37,467 nt of DNA, from positions 1 through 37,467 of the IMG/VR virus record IMGVR_UViG_3300044821_000067; one strand, written 5' to 3'. Position 1 is the stretch's first letter. Every line of letters begins with the position of its first letter. The stretch comes from a virus. The translations under genes and the position numbers were made by a program. The notes beneath the pieces are model-generated. The model did not search any database. It saw nothing but the letters and a program-made list of their open reading frames with translations, and had not been told where the DNA came from. Below, in pieces: positions 7,453-13,435 of the stretch.

Positions 7453-7713
7453 ATGCCCACGAAGACCAAGCAGACCCAAGACCCCAGCGCCACCTACCGC
7501 GAGGGAATCGCCGTGCACTTTCGCGGCAGCGTGGCGGTCAAGATGCGATTGCAGAGCGCTGGCATGCAGGTCACACGGGTCTCGATGTGGCGGGGCGCGC
7601 TCGGGGAGACATGGGAGGCGGAGACAGATAGGGGCAAGCGCTGGGTGCGCCATACCGATAGCGGGTGGCAGATCCTGAAGGCGCCTCCGGTGAAAGAGAA
7701 GGTCAGCGCGTGA
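7453..7713 (+). CDS. Small hypothetical phage protein
   Basis: An 86-residue protein starting at ATG 7453, with AGAGG upstream; a GTG at 7444 is possible. It is basic at the N-terminus and has several Trp residues (SMWRGALGETWEAET, GKRWVRHTDSGWQILK), which suggests a small beta-sheet domain. No family is recognised. The stop overlaps the next GTG (GTGA), so translation is coupled. Confidence 0.6.
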   Translation: MPTKTKQTQDPSATYREGIAVHFRGSVAVKMRLQSAGMQVTRVSMWRGALGETWEAETDRGKRWVRHTDSGWQILKAPPVKEKVSA

Positions 7714-7880
7714 GCGACGACCAGCGAGACCGGCCGACCGAACCCGCCGACGAGCCCGAATGTGAAGCCGTGCGGCTTGGCTTCGCGCCAGCATGCAAGG
7801 GCGGCAAGTGCCACCGCCGACTATGGGGAAAGAGCTGTGAAGAAAGAGCCGAGGAGGGCAATGCCACCGAGGAACCATAG
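7710..7880 (+). CDS. Small acidic CxxxxC protein
   Basis: A 56-residue protein starting at GTG 7710, which overlaps the preceding stop. It is acidic at both ends, with a central cysteine cluster CKGGKC and two outlying Cys. Four Cys could hold a metal ion. It overlaps the next gene by 20 nt in another frame, with that gene's ribosome site inside its 3' end. Confidence 0.5.
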   Translation: MSDDQRDRPTEPADEPECEAVRLGFAPACKGGKCHRRLWGKSCEERAEEGNATEEP

Positions 7881-8031
7881 GCCACCGACGCCCGTCTTCG
7901 TGCACGTCGAGGAGCCCTACAAGCCAAGCGCGCGCTGGGTTGCATGCGAGGCCTGCTACAAGACCCGCAAGGCCGACGAGCTGTGGCGATTCCCTTGCGT
8001 GCCAAGGCGGCCGATGGGGACGCACTGCTGA
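7861..8031 (+). CDS. Small CxxC protein
   Basis: A 56-residue basic protein starting at ATG 7861, preceded by GAGGAGGG at 5 nt spacing, which is why this start is chosen. It is Pro-rich at the N-terminus and has CEAC plus two more C-terminal cysteines (FPC and the last residue HC), a possible zinc site. Its stop overlaps the RuvC-like start (TGATG). No family recognised. Confidence 0.55.
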   Translation: MPPRNHRPPTPVFVHVEEPYKPSARWVACEACYKTRKADELWRFPCVPRRPMGTHC

Positions 8032-8552
8032 TGCTGTTCGTCGGCATTGACCCGGGCAAGCTCGGCGCTGTTGGGGCCATCGACCCGGCCGGCCACGTGG
8101 TGTGCGTGCGCGACATGACCCTGGACCAGGATGACCAGCTCGACTACGACGCCATGGGCACGATCTTCGAGGAGCTGGCAGGCCTAGGCCACGGCCTGGA
8201 CGTCACCATTGAGGAGGTGCGGCCGATGCCCCACTGGAGCAAGGGCAAGGCCATCGGGCACGACACCAACAGCGCTTTCAAGCTGGGCGCGAGCTACGGG
8301 GCCTGGCGACGGGAGGTGTCCAGCCGAGGAATCAAGCCGCACCTGTACTCGCCGTCCAAGTGGAAGGGGATCATGCTGGGGGGACTGGAGAAGGGGAAGG
8401 AAGCGGCGGTCGGGCACGCGATTCGGATCTTCCCCGCCTCGGCCGACCTATTCAGAACCAAGCGCGGGAGGCTGCTGGACGGGCGCGCCGAGGCATTGCT
8501 GCTGGCCGAGCTCGGGCGGCGCATCTATCGGCTGTCGCACGGGATCGGGTAG
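8031..8552 (+). CDS. RuvC-like Holliday junction resolvase
   Basis: A 173-residue RNase H-fold nuclease of the phage RuvC-like type. Conserved acidic positions are visible: Asp7 in GIDPG, Glu61/62 in TIEEV, and Asp150 with Glu154 in LLDGRAEALLLA. 'LYSPSKWK' matches the family segment before the C-terminal helices. Length is usual for RuvC (about 170). It would resolve branched DNA before packaging or during recombination. The start is ATG 8031, overlapping the preceding stop; the frame is open further upstream but there it overlaps another gene. It is the last strong gene before the hairpin and tRNA region. Confidence 0.85.
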   Translation: MLFVGIDPGKLGAVGAIDPAGHVVCVRDMTLDQDDQLDYDAMGTIFEELAGLGHGLDVTIEEVRPMPHWSKGKAIGHDTNSAFKLGASYGAWRREVSSRGIKPHLYSPSKWKGIMLGGLEKGKEAAVGHAIRIFPASADLFRTKRGRLLDGRAEALLLAELGRRIYRLSHGIG

Positions 8553-8611
8553 CGGATAAGTCGACACACTTCCTCTTTTGGCACCTCAATTAAGGTCGCA
8601 AAACAGGAAGA

Positions 8612-8743
8612 ATGGAGCGCCACGACGACGGGAAGCGCAACCCGTCATTGGCTTTCGTGCAGTCGCGTGGTATTCCTCTTGACATGGAGCCATGCCATGG
8701 GAACTGCGGGGAACACGACGAACTGGAGTTTGGTACAGGGTAA
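8612..8743 (+). CDS. Possible 43-residue protein
   Basis: A short frame beginning at ATG 8612, with CAGGAAG 3-5 nt upstream. It encodes a 43-residue protein with a CHGNC pair and an acidic C-terminus. The 59 bases before it (8553-8611) hold no gene and look AT-richer. It overlaps the next candidate in another frame. Moderate support only. Confidence 0.4.
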   Translation: MERHDDGKRNPSLAFVQSRGIPLDMEPCHGNCGEHDELEFGTG

Positions 8744-8912
8744 CTGCCGGTGCGGCTTGCGCGCGTGCCAGAAGGCGCAGCGCGAGGCTCAGGCGCGACG
8801 CTTGGCCATCATAGAGGCTCAGGAGTCGATCTTCGACGAGCCATCCCGAAGCGCCAGCCTTTCCCGGCCGCTCCTCCTGGTGGCCTACGAGCGCGAGCGC
8901 CAGGCGGCCTAG
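8697..8912 (+). CDS. Possible 71-residue protein with Cys pair
   Basis: Starts at ATG 8697 within the previous candidate. It has CRCGLRAC near residue 20, then a long Ala/Arg/Glu helix. It ends just before the second 30-bp repeat. No family is recognised and the start is uncertain (a GTG at 8667 is in frame). One of the two overlapping small frames here may be spurious. Confidence 0.4.
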   Translation: MGTAGNTTNWSLVQGNCRCGLRACQKAQREAQARRLAIIEAQESIFDEPSRSASLSRPLLLVAYERERQAA

Positions 8913-8923
8913 TTCGGTTTCTT

Positions 8924-8953
8924 TCCGTAAAAAGTAGGCCAGTGCCCAAATAC
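8924..8953 (+). repeat. 30-bp direct repeat, copy 2
   Basis: Exact copy of 3572-3601, 5,352 bp downstream in the same orientation. This copy ends 20 bp before the first base of the tRNA at 8974, just as copy 1 ends 14 bp before the ATPase start. A promoter or activator site is consistent with both positions. Confidence 0.9.
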
Positions 8954-8973
8954 TAGTGGGTGAAGCTACCTAC

Positions 8974-9046
8974 TGCGGGTTCGCCAAGTGGCCAAGGCAT
9001 CGGGCTCATAATCCGACATTCGCTCGTTCGAATCGAGCACCCGCAA
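8974..9046 (+). tRNA. tRNA with CAU anticodon (Met or Ile2 type)
   Basis: A full cloverleaf can be drawn. The acceptor pairs TGCGGGT with ACCCGCA (7 bp), the D-stem is GCC/GGC, the anticodon stem TCGGG/TCCGA (one G-U) with loop CTCATAA, and the anticodon CAT is at 9007-9009. The variable loop is CATTC, the T-stem GCTCG/CGAGC with loop TTCGAAT, and the discriminator is A at 9046. CCA is not encoded. The T1-A72 closing pair and the D-arm GCCAAGTGG..AAGGCA look like bacterial tRNA-Gln, which is unusual for a CAU tRNA. It lacks initiator features, so elongator Met or lysidine-modified Ile(AUA) are the options. Confidence 0.93.
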
Positions 9047-9060
9047 CTTCTGCCGCTACA

Positions 9061-9190
9061 GTCCGGGATAGCCGGACACGCGTGCCAGCACGTATCGGCT
9101 GGCCCGACACCACGGGGCGTAACCTCGTGGGAGTCTCCTAAGTCCCTGGGAAAATCCGCGTGGCCAGGGAACCGCGCCGTGGAGGACGCT
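9061..9190 (+). ncRNA. Hairpin-rich gap, candidate structured RNA
   Basis: The 224 bases between the tRNA and the C5 methyltransferase lack a convincing gene. They contain four closely spaced perfect stems: GTCCGG/CCGGAC (9061-9077), GCCAGC/GCTGGC (9084-9103), CCACG/CGTGG (9110-9130) and TCCCTGG/CCAGGGA (9143-9170). A fifth possible stem starts at ACCGC (9171). High GC makes chance stems common, so this is a candidate only. It could be processed from the tRNA transcript or act as a leader of the methyltransferase mRNA. Confidence 0.35.
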
Positions 9191-9270
9191 CTTGGCACAA
9201 GCGGTGGGATGATGGTTCGCTCGGGGCAGCACCGGGCGGCGGCTTCAATTTGCGCGGATGAGGCGCGAGC

Positions 9271-10908
9271 GTGACCGCCTCGACGGTAAGCCTTTTCTGT
9301 GGCGGTGGCGGCGAGTCGGTGGGCAAGCATCTCGCCCTCGAGGAGCTTGGCATCCCGTCTCGCGAAATTCCCTCCCACGCGATCAACCACTGGGATCTGG
9401 CCGTTGCCACCCATGGCCGCAACCTTCCGTGGATCTCGGTCCACCAAGAAGACATCACACAGGTGACGGCCAAGACCTACGGGTTGAAGCACATCGACCT
9501 ACTGTGGGCCTCCCCATCGTGCGTGCACCATTCTCGCGCCCGGGGCGGGAAGCCGCGCGAGGAACAGCAGCGCAGTCACGCCTGGGAGGTGGTTGACCGC
9601 TGGCTCCGCGTGGCCAAGGTCGACGTGCTGCTGGTCGAAAACGTCTCTGAATTCATGGACTGGGGTCCGCTCGACGAGCACGGTCAGCCCATCAAGGCAC
9701 GCAAGGGAGAGGACTTCCGCGCGTTCGTGGCCGACTTGCGCAAGCTCGGCTACCAGGTCGAGTGGCGTGTGCTGTGCGCGGCCGACTACGGCGACCCGAC
9801 CACACGCCGTCGCTTTTTCCTTCAGGCCGCGCGCGACGGGCACCCGGTCGTGTGGCCAGAGCCCACGCACCACGATCCGCGCAAGGTCAGTGGCGAAGGT
9901 CTCCTGCCCTGGCGCACGGCCGCCGAGTGTATCGACTGGTCGCTGCCATGCAGGTCCATTTTCGACCGCAAGAAGCCGCTGGCCGAGGCTACGCTGCGGA
10001 GGATCGCCACCGGGGTGGTGCGGTTCGTGCTCAACGGCAAGCCGTTTATTGTGAATACGGCCTACGCGGGAACGACCGGACGCGGGCAGTACGTTTACGA
10101 TCCGAAGGATCCGATGCGCACCATCACGTCAGGTGGCGGATTTGGGGCGGTGGTGCCGACCGTCGAGCCGTTCGTCGTGAACTTCCGCGGTGGCGAAGAC
10201 AGCCACATCGCCAGCGCGGCCGGCGGCCTCGACGAACCGCTGCGCACCGTATCGGCGGGCGGGAACCACGCTGGAATCGTCACTCCATTCATCGCAGGAT
10301 TGGCCCACGGAGAGCACGCCGGACGCCATGAACCGCGCGTGGCACCTGCGACCGAACCGCTGCGCACGATCCACGCCGGCGGCAACAACCACGCGCTCGT
10401 GGCCGCGTTTCTGGCGAAGCATTACGGTGGCGGGCCAAACGGTGAATCTCCTCCCGGCCTCAGTCCCAATAGCCCCCTAGGGTCGGTGACGGCCGTCGAC
10501 CACCATGCAGTCGCCAAGGTTGACCTGGACCAGGCCGGCGGGCCGCGCGCAAAGCTAATCGCCGCGTTTCTCACCCACTACTACGGCACCCGCGGCCAGC
10601 ACCAGTCGCCCGATATCCCACTGCACACGGTGACGACCATCGCTAAGCACGGCCTGGTCACGGTCGACATCGATGGCGCGAGCTACGTCATCACGGACAT
10701 TGGCCTGCGCATGCTCGAACCGCGCGAGCTTGCCCTTGCGATGGGCTTCCCCTCCTGGTACCGCTGGGAGAAAGCGGACGGCTCGCCGCTGACCAAGCGG
10801 GACGCGGTCAAGATGATTGGTAACGCATGTCCCGTTGGGACCGTGAAGGCACTCATCAAGGCCGTGGTGCTCGAGCGCCGCGAGGCCTTCGGAATGGTGG
10901 CAGCGTAA
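9271..10908 (+). CDS. DNA cytosine-C5 methyltransferase
   Basis: A 545-residue C5-MTase. Motif I is SLFCGGGG (residues 7-14), the catalytic motif IV is SPSCVHHSRARGGKP with Cys84, ENV (motif VI) follows at about residue 122, and the C-terminus has the family 'LALAMGFP' and 'IGNACPV' motifs VIII-X. Motif IV reads PSC rather than PPCQ, as in some phage enzymes. The region between holds five degenerate units of the form P(L/M)xT(V/I)xxGG (about residues 285-475), an unusually repetitive target-recognition segment. It would methylate cytosines in phage DNA, most likely against host restriction. It starts at GTG 9271; a short upstream frame overlaps this start but is not convincing. The stop overlaps the next start (TAATG). 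Confidence 0.93.
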   Translation: MTASTVSLFCGGGGESVGKHLALEELGIPSREIPSHAINHWDLAVATHGRNLPWISVHQEDITQVTAKTYGLKHIDLLWASPSCVHHSRARGGKPREEQQRSHAWEVVDRWLRVAKVDVLLVENVSEFMDWGPLDEHGQPIKARKGEDFRAFVADLRKLGYQVEWRVLCAADYGDPTTRRRFFLQAARDGHPVVWPEPTHHDPRKVSGEGLLPWRTAAECIDWSLPCRSIFDRKKPLAEATLRRIATGVVRFVLNGKPFIVNTAYAGTTGRGQYVYDPKDPMRTITSGGGFGAVVPTVEPFVVNFRGGEDSHIASAAGGLDEPLRTVSAGGNHAGIVTPFIAGLAHGEHAGRHEPRVAPATEPLRTIHAGGNNHALVAAFLAKHYGGGPNGESPPGLSPNSPLGSVTAVDHHAVAKVDLDQAGGPRAKLIAAFLTHYYGTRGQHQSPDIPLHTVTTIAKHGLVTVDIDGASYVITDIGLRMLEPRELALAMGFPSWYRWEKADGSPLTKRDAVKMIGNACPVGTVKALIKAVVLERREAFGMVAA

Positions 10909-11867
10909 TGGGCAAAGAAACCGGCATAGCTTGGACCGATTCGACGTTTAACCCATGGTGGGGGTGCACCAAGGTCTCCGAGGGTTGCAAGAACTGTTAC
11001 GCCGAGACGTTCGCCAAGCGGTTCGGCGTGCAGTGGGGGGAGGAGGCGAGTCGGCGCGTGTTCAGGCACGGGGGCAAGCACTGGCACGATCCCGTGTCGT
11101 GGAATGCCAACGCCCAGGACGAGGGAGTGCGCCGGCGCGTGTTCTGCGGTTCGATGTGCGACGTGTTCGAAGATGGAAGGCGCGAGGAATTGGAGCCACA
11201 GCGCCGGCGCCTCTTCGACCTCATCGAGGGCACCGAGCATCTCGACTGGCTTCTGCTCACCAAGCGCCCGGAGAATCTGGCCGACATGTTGCCGAAGCAC
11301 TGGTTGCGCAGCCCGCGCTCGAACGTGTGGCTGGGCACCACGGTGGAGAACCAGAAGGCGGCCGACGAGCGGATCCCGATCCTGGTGCATACCCCGGCCG
11401 CTCTCCGCTTCCTGTCGATGGAGCCGATGCTGGAAGCGATTCAGATTCCAACGATGTTCTGCGACACGGAAAAGGTGCTGCGGGACTCAAAGCCCTGGGA
11501 TAACCTGGCTCGCGTTCCCATCCTGGCGCTAGGCGATCTAGTTCAGTGGATCATCGTTGGTGGCGAATCCGGCCCGCGGGCGCGCCCCTTCCACGTCGAG
11601 TGGGCCCGCTCCATTCAGGCCCAGTGCAAGGCGGCCGGCGTGGCGTTTTTCATGAAACAGCTGGGAGCGCATCCCGTGTTTCTCGACGGCTACGACCTAG
11701 ACGACGAGCGGGCGCGGATCATGGACGCCGCGGGAATGAACCCCCTGCAGATCGATCAGGCGGCCAGGTCTGGACTTGTGAGGATGCGCGACCGCGCTGG
11801 CGCCGATCCCTTCGAATGGCCCACAGACCTCCGCACCCAGGAGATGCCCGCGGGGCGCAAGTCTTGA
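10908..11867 (+). CDS. Phage Gp37/Gp68 family (DUF5131), radical-SAM-like
   Basis: A 319-residue protein of the Gp37/Gp68 (DUF5131) family, recognised by 'IAWTDSTFNPWWGC' and a Cys triad CX6CX2C (Cys20, 27, 30), then 'LLLTKRPEN', 'VWLGTTVENQ', 'FLSMEPML' and 'IVGGESGPRARP'. The family is considered radical-SAM-like: the Cys triad should hold an Fe-S cluster, though the spacing differs from CX3CX2C. Its reaction is not established. The start codon overlaps the C5-MTase stop, so the two are co-translated. This suggests a joint role on DNA or RNA bases (inference). The stop lies within the promoter of the next gene (TTGACA begins 11864). Confidence 0.9.
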   Translation: MGKETGIAWTDSTFNPWWGCTKVSEGCKNCYAETFAKRFGVQWGEEASRRVFRHGGKHWHDPVSWNANAQDEGVRRRVFCGSMCDVFEDGRREELEPQRRRLFDLIEGTEHLDWLLLTKRPENLADMLPKHWLRSPRSNVWLGTTVENQKAADERIPILVHTPAALRFLSMEPMLEAIQIPTMFCDTEKVLRDSKPWDNLARVPILALGDLVQWIIVGGESGPRARPFHVEWARSIQAQCKAAGVAFFMKQLGAHPVFLDGYDLDDERARIMDAAGMNPLQIDQAARSGLVRMRDRAGADPFEWPTDLRTQEMPAGRKS

Positions 11868-11891
11868 CATACACATGCGAAGCCGTATGTT
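11864..11891 (+). promoter_or_regulatory. Promoter P1 with internal dyad
   Basis: TTGACA at 11864-11869, a 16-bp spacer and TATGTT at 11886-11891. The predicted start of transcription (~11898) is about 3 nt before ATG 11901, so the mRNA would be almost leaderless. An inverted repeat ACATAC/GTATGT (11867-11872 and 11885-11890) overlaps both hexamers, as expected for an operator. The spacer shares TAC-N-C and CGA..GTATG positions with promoter P2 at 12362. Confidence 0.65.
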
Positions 11892-11900
11892 GGATTGAAC

Positions 11901-12311
11901 ATGCCCAAGCGCCACGTAGTATCCAGATCCGAAATCGCCAGAGGCGTGCTGGCATACCTTGGCGTTCCCAGCGCGGAGCTCAAATCGGCATGCGCGCGGT
12001 ATCTCGCCAGCCTGAACTCCACCGAACGGAGACGGGAAGCCTCATTGCGAACCCCGGCCGGAGAACGACTGGCCCACGCGAAGGCTGCGATCGCAGTCCG
12101 GTGGTCAAAGCGACCAGCGGGAGAGCTACCGGCCGACCAAGCCGCCATCATGGCTCGTCTGAATGGCCTGGAGACCGTCACGGTGAAGGCAATAGGCGAG
12201 CGACGACGGACCGCCATAGCCGCGCTGGCCACCGCTGGGAAGATCTGGGTGGTATCGCAGACAGCGACCGAAGCCACCCTGTCGTCAGTACCCCCAAAAG
12301 CTGCGGAATAA
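11901..12311 (+). CDS. Hypothetical protein under promoter P1
   Basis: A 136-residue basic protein starting MPKRHVVSRSEIARG. The N-terminal ~45 residues are helical and might be an HTH (SEIARGVLAYLGVPSAEL), followed by several Ala/Arg-rich helices. No family is recognised. ATG 11901 is chosen because it sits a few bases after the predicted transcription start and there is no ribosome site for other starts; a TTG at 11895 is possible. Because a dyad covers its own promoter it could be self-regulating, but DNA binding is not proven. Downstream is a short, AT-richer gap with a weak stem (ACTGA/TCAGT) and TTTTTCTT. Confidence 0.6.
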   Translation: MPKRHVVSRSEIARGVLAYLGVPSAELKSACARYLASLNSTERRREASLRTPAGERLAHAKAAIAVRWSKRPAGELPADQAAIMARLNGLETVTVKAIGERRRTAIAALATAGKIWVVSQTATEATLSSVPPKAAE

Positions 12312-12361
12312 CTGACCTTTTGTCCTGGCCGCCCGTTCAGTGCTTTTTCTTCGCCTCTTTG

Positions 12362-12389
12362 TTGACGTACGCTAACGATAGTGTATGAT
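12362..12389 (+). promoter_or_regulatory. Promoter P2 with internal palindrome
   Basis: TTGACG at 12362-12367, 16-bp spacer, TATGAT at 12384-12389, and ATG at 12396, so the transcript should begin at or next to the start codon. The 18 bp at 12368-12385 form an imperfect palindrome, TAC-R-CTA-W-CG-W-TAG-Y-GTA (14 of 18 positions symmetric), exactly filling the spacer. The spacer shows partial identity to P1, pointing to one common regulator. Confidence 0.68.
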
Positions 12390-12395
12390 TAAATC

Positions 12396-12623
12396 ATGTT
12401 CAACACGACGACGCGACGACGGCACCAGACGATGGAGAGCATGGTCGACATTGCAGCCGCCGACCCCGAGCAGGTTTTCACCCACCGGCGCGCTGACGTG
12501 ACCGAAGTCTCGTGGACCGAGCGCGGACAGCACCACAAGGTGCCCTACACGCGTCCGGCCTCGAAGTGGTCGCCCGAAGCACTGGATCGCCTTCTTGCCG
12601 ACATCAAAGGGGTCCGCTCGTGA
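12396..12623 (+). CDS. Small protein from leaderless transcript
   Basis: A 75-residue protein. ATG 12396 coincides with the expected transcription start of promoter P2 and has no ribosome site, so it is probably translated leaderless. The N-terminus is basic (TTRRRHQTMESM) and the C-terminus has a short helix (SPEALDRLLADIKGV). No family recognised. The stop overlaps the next GTG (GTGA), making it the first gene of a three-gene run. Confidence 0.6.
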   Translation: MFNTTTRRRHQTMESMVDIAAADPEQVFTHRRADVTEVSWTERGQHHKVPYTRPASKWSPEALDRLLADIKGVRS

Positions 12624-12829
12624 ACCGCAAGCTGCTCCCCGCGAGCATCGGCACTTACCGGATCATCCAGCGCAAGGAGTTGACGCCAGAGCAGCTGGCC
12701 ACGCTCCGGGCGGCTAGTGCCGAGCGGGTTCGCGAACGCCTCTGCGCTCTCATTGGCGATGGCCGGGCATCGGCGTCCCAGGTGCAGGCGAAGTATGGGG
12801 CATTGCTCGGAGAGTGCGGTCGTGCATAG
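12620..12829 (+). CDS. Small protein, tandem paralogue A
   Basis: A 69-residue protein starting at GTG 12620. Its second half (TLRAASAERVRERLCALIGDG followed by Q..Y....G) resembles the following gene (VLRAAGRGCVRRRLEALVNAG...Q..Y...FGG), suggesting a tandem duplication. Both are mostly helical. The function is unknown. The two genes overlap by 8 nt, and both are coupled to the P2 gene. Confidence 0.58.
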   Translation: MNRKLLPASIGTYRIIQRKELTPEQLATLRAASAERVRERLCALIGDGRASASQVQAKYGALLGECGRA

Positions 12830-13061
12830 CGTGGCGGTCGAGTATGCACGTGCCAGCGTCGCCGCGGACAGCCTGGCGGTGCTTCGGGCGGCCGGTCGCG
12901 GGTGCGTGCGCCGCCGCCTGGAAGCGCTGGTCAATGCAGGCATGCTCGGCCTGGCCGGAGCCCAGAAGATCTACCGCGATGCCTTTGGCGGTGAGCTGAA
13001 GGCCGTCAAGGCCGGCAAGTCTTCCAAGTTCCCTGGATGGCTCAGAAGGTCTCCCGTTTGA
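12822..13061 (+). CDS. Small protein, tandem paralogue B
   Basis: A 79-residue protein starting at GTG 12822, inside the end of its paralogue. The shared core is LRAA-x4-VR-x-RL-x-AL. It has a basic C-terminal tail (KAGKSSKFPGWLRR). Upstream extension of the frame to 12717 would overlap the paralogue fully and is less likely. Function unknown. A short hairpin ACGCCG/CGGCGT follows its stop, without a T-run. Confidence 0.55.
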   Translation: MHSVAVEYARASVAADSLAVLRAAGRGCVRRRLEALVNAGMLGLAGAQKIYRDAFGGELKAVKAGKSSKFPGWLRRSPV

Positions 13062-13126
13062 CGCCGAGGAGAACCGGCGTGACAATCGACTCATACGCTC
13101 ATCTGCAAATAGCCCTAGGAGGAACC

Positions 13127-13435
13127 ATGAGAATTCTAAAGCTCTTCGCTCTCGCCAGTGTCCTTGTTGGATGCAATGGCCCTGATCCACTGCCGGTCAC
13201 GGAGCCCGCGGATGCAGGATCGGACATCACGCCGGCTATCGATACCGAGATCACGTACTGCGGAGACGGTTACCACCGGGTGAACTATGCGCCGGCCGAG
13301 CTGGTGTATTGCAGTCCGATCGATGGGGTGGGCTGCGACAATGGGTCGTGTGGTTGTGGTCCAGGGTTCACGACGATGCACATCGGCGCGGATCCGACCG
13401 TGCTGTGCGTGCCGCCCTCGCCGGGAGCGCCGTGA
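13127..13435 (+). CDS. Disulfide-rich lipoprotein
   Basis: A 102-residue protein starting at ATG 13127, with a near-perfect AGGAGG at 6 nt. The signal sequence ends in the lipobox LVGC, so Cys16 should be lipid-anchored. The mature part contains seven more cysteines in a compact region (YCGDG, VYC, VGC, GSCGCGPG, VLC), so it is probably disulfide-bonded outside the cytoplasm. No Rz1-like Pro-rich stretch is obvious, so it is not a clear spanin. A superinfection-exclusion or lysogenic-conversion role is possible. It is coupled (TGATG) to a secreted protein. Such small Cys-rich lipoproteins are common in Myxococcota. Confidence 0.75.
   Translation: MRILKLFALASVLVGCNGPDPLPVTEPADAGSDITPAIDTEITYCGDGYHRVNYAPAELVYCSPIDGVGCDNGSCGCGPGFTTMHIGADPTVLCVPPSPGAP

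Noticed and set aside
8974-9046. tRNA as phage attachment site
   Set aside because: No integrase gene and no partial duplicate of the tRNA 3' end was seen in the window.
8960-9274. Plus-strand frame overlapping the tRNA and the hairpin gap
   Set aside because: It covers the tRNA and has no recognisable content; only the final GTGA overlap with the MTase speaks for it.
13062-13086. Terminator after paralogue B
   Set aside because: The ACGCCG/CGGCGT stem has no following T-run.
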